Shown here: positions 23,871 through 35,022 of the stretch, one piece after another
How positions within the stretch are numbered: the stretch's first letter is position 1
Layout of the letters: the number at the start of each line of letters is the position of its first letter
DNA from: Azolla caroliniana
Taxonomy: Eukaryota > Polypodiophyta
Direction: 5' to 3'
Length of the DNA stretch: 64,000 bases
Assembly: GCA_043228905.1 (NCBI GenBank)
Contig: JBHGNT010000006.1
Coordinates: forward strand, 8,308,001-8,372,000
Translations under genes and position numbers: made by a program
The notes under the pieces: model-generated
Told to the model about the DNA's origin: nothing
Database searches by the model: none
Seen by the model: the letters and a program-made list of their open reading frames with translations, nothing else

Positions 23871-24639
23871 GTCATGTTAGAACTAATGTACAATTATAAT
23901 ATGAATGTTGTAGTATCAACCAACACCACACCAGGGAAGGTAACTGACCAACCAACCCCCGCGCTACTACGTACAGAGTCTACTGCAAATTCCAAAGTCC
24001 ATGGTCATTCCTTAGTGGTAACTGGGGAAATTTATGATGAAGATGAATGTATGAGAAAGGCCATTGGAACAGTTGAAGACATGTTGCTTCAAACAAATTC
24101 TCCTAGCTCGGCTCCCCTTGACTGTGTGAACGGTAATGCTAATTGTGTGTGAACTTTTAATAATGCATTGTTGCTATACTTCTAATTTCTTATGTTTCTA
24201 TCAAAGAGCCTACGAAGAAGCGTAATGCTGCAAGGAAATTGTATGGAAAGAGGAAGAAATGCAGAGTTCATTGTAGTGGTGGGTCATACAAATTCTCACA
24301 AACTTTGAGAGCTGTAAAGTTAATGAGTTAGACTAAGACCGCTTGCTTTTGTTGTTAGACAAGGAAAAAACGATAAATGAAAATGGAGATACCGATTTAG
24401 AGCCACAACATGAACAAGAATTTATCATCCTCACAGGTACATGTTGTGAACCCTCTTATATAATAGTTATTTTGACCATATCACCCAAGTGACAATAATG
24501 GTTTTGGTCTATTAATATATAGAAAGTGATGTAAAATCTTGGCATGATTCAGAGCCCCAACTTGAGACTGGTACCATCCCAAGCCATAATGACGAGTGTG
24601 ATACCAATGCAAACCAGGTATTGCAGCACATGACGAGTG

Positions 24640-25405
24640 TGATTGGGCGGAGTTCGCGGAGGAAGTTCTCGAAAGATACAACTACAACGACTCGCTCTGG
24701 ATATCGAGAAAAGACTTTATGGATTGGGTCAATAGCCCCGACAAGGGTCAGAACGCTTCGGCGCTCCTCCAGGAGTTTGAGTCATGGTTCGCGCGGCTCT
24801 CTAGATTGGACCGAACTGTGCTCGAAATGAGCAAAGTCCTATTTTTCGTTACGTTGTTTGACTCGCACGTCCGGGAAAGTGAGGGCCTTCTTCTGGAAAC
24901 CAACCGCGGTCTCACGACTGACTAGGTGAGCGTCAAAGAAGTATGTAGTAGGATTGACAAACGCCGAGATTGGAAAGAAAGGGGGTCCTTGCCAGCCGGA
25001 CCAACTGTCGAAACCAGAGTTGAGCCGACACCGACACGAATGGAAGAAACGAGGAGGTGGCTTGAGCTAGGTTCACCCCCGGCGAACATAGTCGCGGGGC
25101 CTGCAGGTGGAGCAAGACTAGAAGAACAACTGACAAGGATGGTGCGCGACCTCCAGATCGTCCAGGCCCAGCGAAGCGACGAGGGTCAGCCATGTGACCA
25201 ACGACCGCCGGCCAATCAGAGGTGCATATGGTGTGACGCCATCGGACATTCCTGGAGAGATTGTGCTGACCTCAGTGAAGCACCTAGAAGTAATGTAGTC
25301 TATCTTTCGAATGGTAGGATACATGCAAGTGACACACGAAGATTGCTTGACGCGAAATTCGGACGAGGTGGCATGAAGAGGCTAATGGAAGAAGCCGTAG
25401 CACGG
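24640..25405 (+). pseudogene. Gypsy gag, first part
   Basis: The reading DECDWAEFAEEVLERYNYND, then MDWVNSPDKGQNASALLQEF, matches the minus-strand gag near 44.4 kb (WEEFELQLLEKYGFDDS, NTSVLLQEFE). A CCHC-like zinc knuckle, CIWCDAIGHSWRDC, occurs at about 25219-25266. A stop at 24923 splits the frame. It ends at EEAVAR, where a solo LTR is inserted, and resumes at 26285 as HVEA. Confidence 0.8.
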
Positions 25406-26280
25406 TGTGGCGAAGTTTCGCGGGTACGTGTAGAATTCCAAGCGGGACCACGGGGGTCTTGGACTAGGGAGTGACAGAGCGTAGGAAGCCGACTTCTCTC
25501 CGGTCCCGGCTGCACTGGTTGTGGCGTGAATCAGAGTGATTCCGGATGCGTACCGGTGGCTACCAAACGCGAGAGAGGAAGAGAGGGAGAGAACACGCGC
25601 ACAACACCGACACAACGCACACCTCTTATGTACAGGAAACACAGGGAAGGGAAAGCACCCGACACCGACAGAGACACAAATATGCACAACCCTGCATATA
25701 TATGATTACAAGATTGATTTACAACTCCGACTCCGAGCCGGACTGAGGTAGGCTAGGCCGCAATGGCAGTTTGCCGCCAAGCCGCCGTCGGGGAGCTCTC
25801 GGGCTCATCACGCCGAGCGGGTGCTTGCACAGGAGGCCAAGCAGAAGCAACCTACAATAGGGAGAGATACAACCCCGGCCGCGAGCCAGCTACGCATAGA
25901 ATAGAAGAGTTAACCTAATAGCTTTCCCACCATAGCTGCCGCTCGAGTTCTCGAGAAGGAACAGAGGAAGAAAACGAAGGAAAGAATGTAACTAACCCTA
26001 GAAACGAAGCACAAAATGGTATACCCTTATGACTCAAAAATGGGCAACCCCTTCACCAAGGGCGCTCCCTTCCTTTTATAGAACAAGGAGAGGGATCCGT
26101 AGCATCGTGGGTTTAATCCCTTATTACATGGGATTCTTGTCCCGACTTGATTACTCTTCGGCGCCATAAAGACGCCCTCGTTATTCACACTAAATGTACA
26201 AGGGTGAGCGCACATGCTGCACCCCGCCGATGTAGCCAACATTTCCTGGTTTCCGCCTCTGGCCGAAATTCTTCACGACA
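25406..26280 (-). repeat. Solo LTR (gypsy family), minus orientation, in gag
   Basis: Plus strand runs TGTGGCGAAG...CTTCACGACA; on the minus strand this is TGTCGTGAAG...CACA-type ends. A TATA box (CTATAAAAGGAAGGG on the minus strand) is near 26080. Flanks are ACGG (25402-25405) and ACTG (26281-26284), a 4-bp target duplication with one change. Removing insert and one copy rejoins the gag frame as VAR-HVEA, as in the uninterrupted minus-strand gag near 43.13 kb. Confidence 0.8.
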
Positions 26281-26284
26281 ACTG

Positions 26285-27360
26285 CACGTCGAAGCTGTCC
26301 ACTACTTGGCGTTGGCCGGCATCCGCGTAGGTGAGAAGGCGACCAAACCCAATTCAAACACTAGGTTCTTGCCTCTTATTCTCGAGACCTTGTCCGGAGG
26401 AAGGTTGCAGAAGGGAGAAGCAGAGCGCGTGGAGGAGTGTGTGCGCGAAGTTACCGGCTGGAGTGACCCCGTTGAGGAGAGCATCGGCTTTGTGGAGGCC
26501 ACGTGCAGGAACTACGAGGCCCTGATCGACGAAAAGCGAGCGGGGAAAACCGGGGGAGCGGGCCCTTCGGGGAGGTATGACATCCGAAGCACTCCGACCA
26601 GGTCCCAGGAGAAGGAGAAGGGCAAGATTCCGAGCTTCCGTTTAATCTTGGAAATCGAGAAAACAACGAACCTACAGAAGGTTCTAGAGGAGCGAGTTCT
26701 CGAGATTCGCATAGAACTCACGCTTAGGGAAGTGCTTGGCATAGCGAGAAGGGAATTCCACGACAACATCGTGGACCTCCTAAAGAGAAAGCGTCTCGTG
26801 ACAGAACCGGAGCCCGAGAAGCCGCTTGAGGTAAGGACGACACTCCTTGACGAGATGGCCGCGGAAGACGAGCTTGCGGAAAGCCACTACGCCAGGCCGC
26901 ATTGGGCAAGAGCGACTACCGAAACCCTCGTTCGTATTGGGGACGTGAAGGAACTGGTGGTAGCATTAATCGACCATGGGTCGGAAATTAACCTAATGTC
27001 CATGGACTTCTACAAAGAGGGGAATTGTCCGATCAACACCAAACACGGGTGGAAGATACGCGCGGCTACAAGAGCCACGAAAGAACTACATGGGGCTTGC
27101 CCGAACGTCCGGGTGAGCGTTAGAGACGTTGATATAAACCAACACTTTTTTGTGTAGGAGACGTCCTCCCACCTAGTCATCCCCAGTGAACCATACATCA
27201 CGGTGGCTAGAATGGAGAGGAAAGTATTGAACAATGGTTCGGCCTATGCAAGAGTAAAAAGTCAGGACGGTCGTCATTCCGTCCAAATTTTGACTGTTCG
27301 GAAGAATCATGAGCGGAACAGGGACACCCTCGAAAATAACAACAAGGCAGATTTTTAAAA
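26285..27360 (+). pseudogene. Gypsy gag C-terminus and aspartic protease
   Basis: After the solo LTR the reading carries HVEAVHYLALAGIRVGE and continues through VEATCRNYEALIDEKRAGK. The protease motif follows as ALIDHGSEINLMS (about 26970-27000); most gypsy proteases have ALIDTGS or ALIDSGS, so the Thr/Ser after the catalytic Asp is His here. A TAG at about 27156 ends the long frame and the reading continues as ETSSHLVIPSEPYI. The protease is probably inactive. Confidence 0.75.
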
Positions 27361-27508
27361 GGGGCTATCAAGGCGTGGGGCCGCGATAGTCCGGATAGCC
27401 GAAAAACTCCCCACCTGTAAAAAAGGAAGGAAAGTTTTGTTCTCCGACAACGGGGGATGTGCCCTAGCCGGCATTAGTGGCCGAGAAAGAAAGTAGGCCG
27501 AGATACGG

Positions 27509-28328
27509 TGTCGCGAAGTTTCGTGCGTGCGTGGAGAAAGGCGGGACCACGGGGGTCTTGGACTAGGGAGTGACGGAGCGTGGGAAGTCGTGCTTCACCA
27601 TTTCCAGGGCATCCCAGAAGCACACCGGAAGCAACCGAAGGGAGAGAGAGAGAGAGAGGAGGCACGCAATATTGACTCTCGCACACATATGTACATAAGC
27701 AAGAAAGAAACACTAAGACACACACACGCACACCAACAGAGACACAAATATGCACAACCCTGTATATATTTATGATTATAAGAGCGAGTTACAACTCCGA
27801 CTCTGAGCCGGAATGAGGTAGGCTAGGTCGCAACGGCAGTCTGCCGCCAAGCCGCCGTTGGGGAGCTCTCGGGCTCATCGCGCCGAGTGGGGTCTTGCAC
27901 AGGAGGCCGAGCTGAAGCAACCTACAACAGGGAGAGATATAACCCCGGCCGCGAGCCGGGCACGCACAGGAGAAGAAGAGTTAACCTAATAGCTTTCCCG
28001 CCATAGCTATTGCTCGACTCCTCGAGAAAGAGCCGAAAAGAAACGAAGAAGAGAAAGGATGTCGCTAACCCTAGAAAGAAACACAAAACGGTATACCCTT
28101 AAGACTCAAAAATGGGCAACCCTTCTACAAGGGACCATCCCTTCCTTTTATAGAACAAGGGGAGGGATGCGTTACAATGTGGGATAAATCCCGATTTACA
28201 TGGGATTCTTCATCCCGACTTAACTCCTATTATTCACACAATTTCACGAGGGTGAGTGCACATGGTGCACCCCGCTGATGTAGCCAATATTTCCCGGTTT
28301 CCGCCTTTGGAAGAAATTCTTCACGACA
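27509..28328 (-). repeat. Second solo LTR, minus orientation, between protease and RT
   Basis: Closely similar to the copy at 25406-26280 (shared GGGACCACGGGGGTCTTGGAC and CCGCCAAGCCGCCGT segments), with clean TGTCGCGAAG and TTCACGACA ends. Flanks ACGG (27505-27508) and ACGC (28329-28332) fit a 4-bp duplication with one mismatch. TATA near 28150 on the minus strand. Confidence 0.8.
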
Positions 28329-28332
28329 ACGC

Positions 28333-29600
28333 TTAAAGGTGTGCGGAGCCTTGAGTCACGACGAAGGGATTGGGGAAGCCATGGAGGCGGTCTCGTTCGA
28401 TGACACCCTTGGGGAAATCGGGAAAGTAGTCGAAGGAGGCCTAAGCGAAGGCTGAGTCATACCTGTCAACTTGATCGACATGTATGAAGTCATTGTGAAC
28501 TTCGAAAGAAAAACTAGGGCGCATCGGATGGCCTGAGTAGACACCAAGCACAAGACTGTGGATCGGAAGGTGAAGCCCGTCGCGGTCCTCTTATCGGAGG
28601 GCAGCTGGGAACGAATAAAGGGGGTCACTACTGATCCGAGCTTGCGAGATCCGGCCGTCATAGGACACCATTTCACTGACAAAATGCTACGAGAGTTGAA
28701 GATTGGTGGGGGTGGCTTCCTACTGCCGGCATAGGAGGACCGATTTAGAAGGATGCTCGAGAGGCATGGGAAAGCCTTCGCATTCTCGCCGGGAGAGATC
28801 GGATGCGTCGACCCAACCATTGTCGAACCAATGGTGATCTTTACCGTGCCGCACGTGCCATGGAGTCTCAAACCAATTCAAGTACCGAGAGCTCACATGC
28901 CAATGTTGATGGAGCTTCTCAAGCAGAAGGTGGAGCTGGGCATCCTCAAACCATCGTGCCCCTTACTCTAACCGGTGGTTTACGGTACCGAAGAAGAACG
29001 GTATGTTGCGCTTCATCCAAGACTTACAACTGATCAACAAGGTGATCATCTGCAATACGAGAGTTGCACCATCGATCGATAAGTTCGTAGAAGCCTTCGT
29101 CGGAAGGTCCATATACTCGGTTAGAGAGCTTTACTCGGGGTATGACTAGTTCCAGCTGGTCGTGGAAAGCAAGGACATCACAACAATGTGAACCCCTCTC
29201 GGCCTAGTTCGAATGTGTACCCTACCACAGGGGGGGACCAACTCAGTGGCACACATGGTGAATGCAATGAACAAAGTTCTGCAGGACTGCATTCCGGACA
29301 TCACCATGCCTTTCCTGGACGACATCCCTATCAAGGGGTGTCCAGAGGACACCAAGGATGAGTCGATCGGCATAGATGGGTGCTGAAGGTTTGTCACCGA
29401 CCATATCTCCGACTGCGAGAAGATACTATAGAGGCTCGAAGGCGTGCGGCTTACCTTCTCAGGAGAAAAGTCAGCCTTCGGACAGCCAGAGATCTTAGTG
29501 GTGGACCATCCATGTGGGTCGTAAGGACAGAAGCCATCGCTGACCAAGGTAGAGGCCATCTCAGCAATGAAGGAGGATTGCGGATCCATCACAGAGGTCT
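28333..29600 (+). pseudogene. Gypsy reverse transcriptase, heavily broken
   Basis: Recognisable pieces across frames: VPRAHMPMLMELLKQKVELGIL, a FIQDLQL...NKV box, AFVGRSIYSVRELYSGYD, TNSVAHMVNAMNKVL, and the catalytic-site segment FLDDIPIKGCPED at about 29318-29345. Many stops occur. The FLDDIPIKG form of the Y-x-D-D box is distinctive for this family and recurs in no other element in the window. Confidence 0.75.
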
Positions 29601-30246
29601 GACGATTCTTAGGAGCATGCGTCTTCTACCACATATGGATCCCTCATTACGCTCATGTCGCCGAACCACTCTACAGCTTCCTAAAGAAGAGCAGGAAATT
29701 CGAATGGACAAGCAACATACCGAGGCGGTCCGAAGGCTAAAACGAACGCTCATCGTGGCACCAACTTTACACAAAGCGGAATATGCACTGGGAACTCCGG
29801 TCTACATCACGGTGCACACTAGCCCGATTGGGATCGGATGGGTCGTAAACCAAGAGGACGAAAACGACACGCGTTTCCCTATCTGGTTCGGTGCGAAGGT
29901 ATTGAGTGAGCGACATTGAGGATATGCCCAAGTCAAGTGCGAGCTATGGGGTATTGTTTCGGCGATTAAGGTCGACAAAGACTATCTAATCAGGGCAGAA
30001 GTGATCATAGAAACGGACTGCCTGCCGATTCTCGGTATGGTCTCCGGATGCGCAACTCCCGACCTGGCCATGCTCAGGTGGATTGCGTACATCAATTCCC
30101 TGAACCCAGAGATACGACACATCTCGGGTAAAGACAACGCCATGGCCGATATGCTTTCCAGAGCAAGGTTCGAGGATGAGGACGACATGGTATCAGAGAA
30201 CGAAGAAGTCGAGGCGGACTTCTTCGAATCAACAAGGATGAGGTAA
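29590..30246 (+). pseudogene. Gypsy RNase H region
   Basis: Reading contains ETDCLPILGMVSGC and MLRWIAYINSLNPEIRHISG then KDNAMADMLSRARF, the usual end of the gypsy RNase H (the N-A-x-A-D-x-L-S-R box). The same block recurs at 31264-31430 and on the minus strand at 42562-42440. Single stops and one frameshift break it. Confidence 0.75.
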
Positions 30247-30272
30247 AAAGCCGAAGCGCTCCGCCCCTGAAC

Positions 30273-31057
30273 GTGTTCGACGAAGATGACTACGACGGGG
30301 AGTGGCTTCTAATCGGAAGATTTCTAAAAAGAATGACGATGGACGTCTCGATGACTAGGGAGGAAGCAGGACAACTCCGAAAAAGGGCATACCGATACTT
30401 CCTACGAAATGGGAAAATCTGGAGGGCCCCAAAAAGGCGAAACGACGCGCTGCTCCGGGTAATAGCGCGGGCGGATGATCAAGAGAAGCTCATATCGGAG
30501 TTCCACGAAAGCCCTTGGTCTGGACACCGGGGTACATGGGCCACATTTGAGAAGTTAAAGGAGAAATACTGGTTGCCAGATGCACTCGGTGGTTCGACAC
30601 CGCGACGAGCTGCATCCAACATACCCCCCGGATGTGCACTTCAAATGGATGGTCGACTTAGTAACGATGCTGATGGGAGAGGGTCAAAATCGATACTTGG
30701 TGCTGGCTAGAGGGTCAGAAGGCCGAGCACTAACAAACAAGACCACCGCGGCAGTATGTATGTTTCTGATCGAAGATGTCATATGTCGATACGGGTGCGT
30801 GGGAAAAATCGTGGCTGACCGAGGAGAGCTAGACGCGGAAGAGGCCGAGGAACTGTTCGATGGGCTAGGCGTAAAATTGTCCCTCATGACGGCATACAAC
30901 CCGGAGGCCAATGGAAAGATTGAGCGGGGCCACGACCCGATCATAAAAGCCATTGTACGCGCATGTGAAGGACGAGTCGGCGACTGGCCAAGGTTGCTCC
31001 CTTACGCGCAATGGGTGGACTGCACTACCCACAGTTCGGTCACTGGGTACATGCCGG
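30273..31057 (+). pseudogene. Gypsy integrase, first part
   Basis: Zinc-binding region: FHESPWSGHRGTWATFEKLK. Catalytic core: FKWMVDLVTMLMG (first Asp), IVADRGELDAEEAEELF (second Asp) and NPEANGKIERGHDPI (Glu), consistent with D,D-35-E. A one-base or small deletion near 30585 puts the halves in different frames. The sequence stops at GYMP where a related element is inserted, and resumes at 33571 as AELM. Confidence 0.8.
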
Positions 31058-31263
31058 TGTCGTGAAGAAAACCGTCCACAAGCGGAATCGGTGCAGAGGA
31101 GCGTAGGAACCGGCTCTTATCGAATGTTGTCCTTAGAAGATGCTAGGCAGGTAGATTTAGTGGGTGGGAAGTAAAGGGGAAACAGCTCCTTCCCTGCCTA
31201 TAAAAGGGAGGGAGACGAGCAGGCGAAGGGATCGCGGAGAGTCGAGGACGAAGTGTTGTCGGT

Positions 31264-32446
31264 TTGCGTGCCACACCGGACCTGGCGATGGTTTCCGGAT
31301 GCACGACACCGGACCTGGCGATGCTCAGGTGGATAGCGTACATCAAGTCCCTGGACCCGGAAATACGGCACATTTCCGGAAAGGACAACGCCATGGCCGA
31401 CATGCTTTCGAGGGCGAGGTTTGATGATGAGGGCGGCATGGTTTCGGAGGACGAAGAAGTCGGCGTGGACTTCTTCGAGGCAACGTACGTAACGACCGAT
31501 GGGACGAGCACTCCGGCACTTAACGACTTCGACGAGAGCAACTACGACGGCGAGTGGCTCTAGATCGGTGGATTTTTGAGGACGATGATGCCGGATGCGT
31601 CGTGGACGAAGGACGAGGCCAACCGGATCCGGAAGAAAGCTTACCTATTCTTTCTCCGGGACGGATACTTATGGAAGCACCCGAAGAAGAGGAACGACGT
31701 CCCGCTCCGGGTGGTGGCGATGAAGGAAGAACAGGAGGAGCTGCTGACGGCCTACCACGACAGCCCTTGGGCCGGACACCGTGGAACGTGGGCCACGTTC
31801 GAGAAGATAAAGGGGAAGTACTGGTGGCCGGGACTGTACCGGGACGTGCATCGGTTCGTGACAACTTGCGAGAGCTTTCAGATGCACTCCGTAGTCCGAC
31901 ATCGGGACGAGCTTCACCCTACGTACCCGCCGACCATCCACTTCAAATGGATGGTAGATCTGGTGACGATGCCGATGGGAGTAGGACAGATGCGGTATCT
32001 AGTCCTGGCTCGGGAAGATCTGACGAACCAGGTGGAAGGCCGAGCCCTTAAGAACAAAACGACCACGGCCGTATGTCGGTTCCTTATTGAGGACGTGATA
32101 TGCCGGTACGGGTGCGTCGGGAAGATCGTGGCTGATCGCGGGGAGTTGGACGCCGAAGAGGCCGAGGAGCTGTTTGACCGACTAGGAGTCAAGCTCTCGC
32201 TCACTACTGCATACAATCCGGAGGCGAATGGAAAGGTGGAGCGTGGACACGGACCGATCGTCAAGGCGTTAGTTCGGGCATGCGGAGGTCAAGTTAGGAA
32301 CTGGCCGCGGCTGCTGCCTTACGCGTTGTGGGCGGACCGAACTACGCACAGTTCGGTAACCGGATTCATGCCGGCAGAACTCATGTTTGGGCAGAAGCCG
32401 GTCATGCCGATGGAACGTACGATCTCCTCCTGGGCAACCGTGGACT
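31264..32446 (+). CDS. RNase H and integrase frames of the nested derivative
   Basis: RNase H end: MLRWIAYIKSLDPEIRHISG at about 31321, then NAMADMLSRARF. The integrase frame 31576-32446 is open for 290 codons: ESFQMHSVVRH in the zinc-binding region (one Cys is Phe), KWMVDLVTMPMG, IVADRGELDAEEAEE and NPEANGKVERGH with both Asp and Glu of the catalytic triad intact. The frame stops at 32446 and a second stop appears at about 32596. TTPDLAM is duplicated just before (copies at about 31270 and 31303). Confidence 0.75.
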
Positions 32447-32941
32447 AGAGAGACGAGATGAGCCGGGAGGAACTGCTGGCGGCGCGTATACAACAGCTCG
32501 AGCGAAGACCGGAGGACGTGGAGCAGGCTACGGAAAAGCTTCGGGAAGCAAGGATGAGGAACAAAGCCCGGTTCGACCGAACGCACCGGCTCTGACCGAG
32601 GAAGATCGAGGAAGGCGACTGGGTGCTAGTCTACGACAACAGCCTCGACAACCAGCACCGAGCGACACGGAAGTTAGCAAGAAGGTGGTTCGGGCCTTAC
32701 GTGGTACAAAGGACAACGGGACGTACCATCTGGCGGAACTCGACGGCACGAGAATGGCGATACCGGTAAGCGTTCAAGAAGCGTCACGACGACGAGCTGG
32801 ATCCGGTCGACCTGGACCGCGACGACGAACGATCCGAAACCGAGGCAGAACCGACGAGCGGGGAATGAAGGCTGGACCGGTTTTCTCCGTCCCAACTCAA
32901 TCTGGCGCATGCCGGTGGATGCGCGGTTAGGTGGGGGCGGA

Positions 32942-33566
32942 TGTCGTGAAGAAAACCGTCCACAAGCGGAATCGGTGGAGAGGAGCGTAGGAACCGGCTC
33001 TTCTCGAATGTTGTCCTTAGAAGATTCTAGGCAGGTAGATTTAGTGGGTGGGAAGTAAAGGGGGAACGACTCCTTCCCTGCCTATAAAAGGGAGGGAGAT
33101 GAGCAGGCGAAGGGATCGCGGAGAGTCGAGGACGAAGTGCTGTCGGTTTGCGTGCGAAGGCTTCTCTCTCTCTCTGGTTCGCAAACTCCATAGCTTCCTT
33201 CTGTGCAGGTTTCGGGAGGCTCGCGCTGCTCTGAGGAATGCCCGAGTGCTTCCGGTAGCACCTCCAACCTGCTCCTGTCTTTCTGTGCGTTTACGAACAG
33301 GCATCGGCTTCTGTTCGCCGGCCTGTTCGGTTGTAACCGACTTCGTGTTTTGTTGCTTTCGTGTTTTGTTGTTAGTCTTGTTAATACATACATACATTCG
33401 TGTCTCTCTGTGTCGCTGCCCCACTCGCTTCTTTGTGTCGAAGGGCCGTGTCCCTGTGAATCTACTCTCGCACGTAGTGGGTCTCTTCTCCTTTCTCTCT
33501 TGCTCTTCGGTACAGGACCCCCGAGGTCCCGCCTCATTCCACGCATCCGCGAGGAATACCTCGACA
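32942..33566 (+). repeat. 3' LTR of the nested derivative
   Basis: Preceded by polypurine tract TTAGGTGGGGGCGGA; starts TGTCGTGAAGAAAACC and ends ACCTCGACA. A TATA box, CCTATAAAAGGGAGG, is at about 33080, and the same box is in the truncated 5' LTR at about 31198. Confidence 0.85.
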
Positions 33567-33570
33567 CCGG

Positions 33571-34064
33571 CGGAACTAATGCTTGGACACAAACCCATCA
33601 TGCCAGTGGAGCAGACAATCGCCTCGTGGACGGCGATCGATTGGGCCAATGAAATGAGCCGAGAGGAATTGCTAGTAGCCCGGATCCGACAGCTCGAGCG
33701 AAGGCCAGGAGAAGTGGAGCGGGCCACGACAAGGGTGAAAGAAGCGAGAAACCGGAACAAGGCCCGGTTCGACCGAGCACACCGGATGTGGCCAAGGAAG
33801 ATCGAGGAGGGCGATTGGGTGTTAGTCTACAACAGCAGCCTCGACAACCAGCATAGGTCTATGCGTAAGTTCATGAAGCGATGGTTCAGGCCATACGTGG
33901 TAATTAGCGTCAACGATAACACGACGTATCATCTCGCTGAGCTCGACGGGACCCGAATGACGACTCCGGTGGCCGGGAAGCGGATAAAGGCCTTCAAGAG
34001 GCGGAACGAGACAGAACCAGACCCAAGAGCCGAAAGCGCCAGTTCTGAAGGGGAGAACGAGTAG
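33571..34064 (+). CDS. Gypsy integrase C-terminal part of the outer element
   Basis: Continues the integrase after the nested insertion: AELMLGHKPIMPVEQTIASW, MSREELLVARIRQLERRPGE, NKARFDRAHRMWPRKIEEGDWVLVYN, then a tail with ELDGTRMTTPVAGKRIKAFKRR. Open to the stop at 34064, just upstream of the polypurine tract. This is the GPY/F-type C-terminal DNA-binding module that follows the catalytic core. Confidence 0.8.
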
Positions 34065-34138
34065 CAAATGGTCCGGAATCCCTCACTAAATTCGCTGCCC
34101 AGCACATAATGGAGTATGTGCGGTTTAGTGGGGGTGGA

Positions 34139-34916
34139 TGTCGTGAAGATTCCGGGCCATAGGTGGAAACAATGCGAAACGCGCAGAAACATTGGAATGC
34201 ACGAGTGCACAACCCTAGCGAATTAGATAGTGTAAGTACTAGGCATAGGTAGAAGGAGGTGTACTAGGTAGTTGAAGCATTAATAGGGATTCAGACATTG
34301 CATAAGTAGAGAGAGTTACGAGGAGAGCGAATGAAGGGAGGGGGAGAATCTAGGAAGTTAAAGCGACAAGGCCATGAATGCTCTGTAACGGTCGCTCCTT
34401 GTGCTATAAAAGGGGCGACCCTCAACTAATTTTGGGGGGGTCTAGAGAGGAGAAAAGAGACGGAGAGGAGAAAGGAAATAGAGACCAAAGAAGACAAGGA
34501 GTCCTACGACGTGTCACCAGAAGGCGCTTCCCCTGCTCGCGTCAGACGCCCGAGTGCTCTCGACCAGGGGATCGACCTTCTGTGTGCCCACTCAACTTCG
34601 TATCTGACTACTGTAGAGCCTACGCTTGAACACGGGCACTGATCCGACTATAATCACCCACGACGCTACGCTCATATATTGATTAGTAGAAGCTTATCCA
34701 CCTAACGCAAGTTATTCTTAGCATATCTGTCTATGCCTGTGTCTACGCACGACCCTCTTACACTATCTCTCTCGTTTCGCTAAATCTTTTCTGTTTAAAC
34801 CCCGGTCTTAGGGCTCACGTAAACCACATACTCTTCCTCCTCTCTTCTTGATTCCTTGGTTCAAGACCCCTGTGGTCCTACCCAACTTCTACGGATCCAC
34901 GAGGATTTCCTCGACA
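34139..34916 (+). repeat. 3' LTR of the outer gypsy
   Basis: Preceded by AGTGGGGGTGGA, begins TGTCGTGAAGATTCC and ends TTCCTCGACA. TATA at about 34402 (TGCTATAAAAGGGGCG). The right flank is CCGG (34917-34920). Confidence 0.85.
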
Positions 34917-34920
34917 CCGG

Positions 34921-35012
34921 GCCTTCATCATCATCCGGTTCTCACCGGACTTTCATCATCCGGCTCTCACCGGGCTTACATCATCCCATCCGGAGGGACC
35001 GAAATCCTAACA
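34921..35012 (-). repeat. Truncated 3' LTR of the minus-strand copia
   Basis: Starts TGTTAGGATTTCGGTCCCTC on the minus strand, matching the start of the 5' LTR at 39625. It is cut at the CCGG bordering the gypsy LTR. The two copies differ in the number of CCGGTGAGAG-type repeats. Confidence 0.8.
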
Positions 35013-35022
35013 AACTCCCCCT

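Larger units (their letters stand above)
21641..24616 (+). pseudogene. Pseudogene A: coiled-coil/RING-like protein, relative of the gene at 55.7 kb
   Basis: Exon model: 21641-22659, 22749-22933, 23914-24132, 24207-(uncertain), 24359-24436, 24523-24616. Phases join cleanly (2,1,1...). The N terminus is a Lys/Thr/Pro-rich tail, then a domain ending NNEVGTVFARAFACEL, a long coiled coil, then a RING-like C-x2-C-G-L-G...PCLHTYHCLC...EW segment. Three in-frame stops (21776, 22388, 22463) make it a pseudogene unless translation starts at 21788 and stops are skipped. It matches gene B at the domain, the RING-like signature and the phase-1 intron after the RING-like exon. Later exons are short, acidic and flanked by phase-1 introns. 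A gypsy element begins just past 24616, so any C-terminal phosphatase-like region is missing. Function unknown. Confidence 0.6.
31058..33566 (+). mobile_element. Internally deleted gypsy derivative nested in the integrase
   Basis: Flanked by a perfect 4-bp duplication CCGG (31054-31057 and 33567-33570). Removing it and one CCGG joins the outer integrase as GYMP-AELM in frame. It has a truncated 5' LTR (31058 to about 31271, about a third of full length), then only RNase H and integrase, then a full 3' LTR (32942-33566). gag, protease and RT are absent. It probably depended on an autonomous relative for insertion. Confidence 0.85.
24617..34916 (+). mobile_element. 5'-truncated Ty3/gypsy retrotransposon with nested insertions
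   Basis: Coding order is gag, protease, RT, RNase H, integrase, followed by a polypurine tract (GTGGGGGTGGA, ending 34138) and a 3' LTR at 34139-34916. There is no 5' LTR; it starts inside gag right next to pseudogene A. Three other LTR insertions lie in it (25406-26280, 27509-28328, 31058-33566), and the gag and integrase readings resume exactly after two of them. Base composition is clearly more GC-rich than the flanks. The right-hand flank is CCGG followed by a copia 3' LTR remnant, so this gypsy inserted into that LTR. Confidence 0.85.

Noticed and set aside
25118-25515. Many overlapping open frames on both strands in GC-rich gypsy DNA
   Set aside because: High GC lowers stop frequency; only the frames carrying gag, protease, RNase H or integrase motifs are credible.
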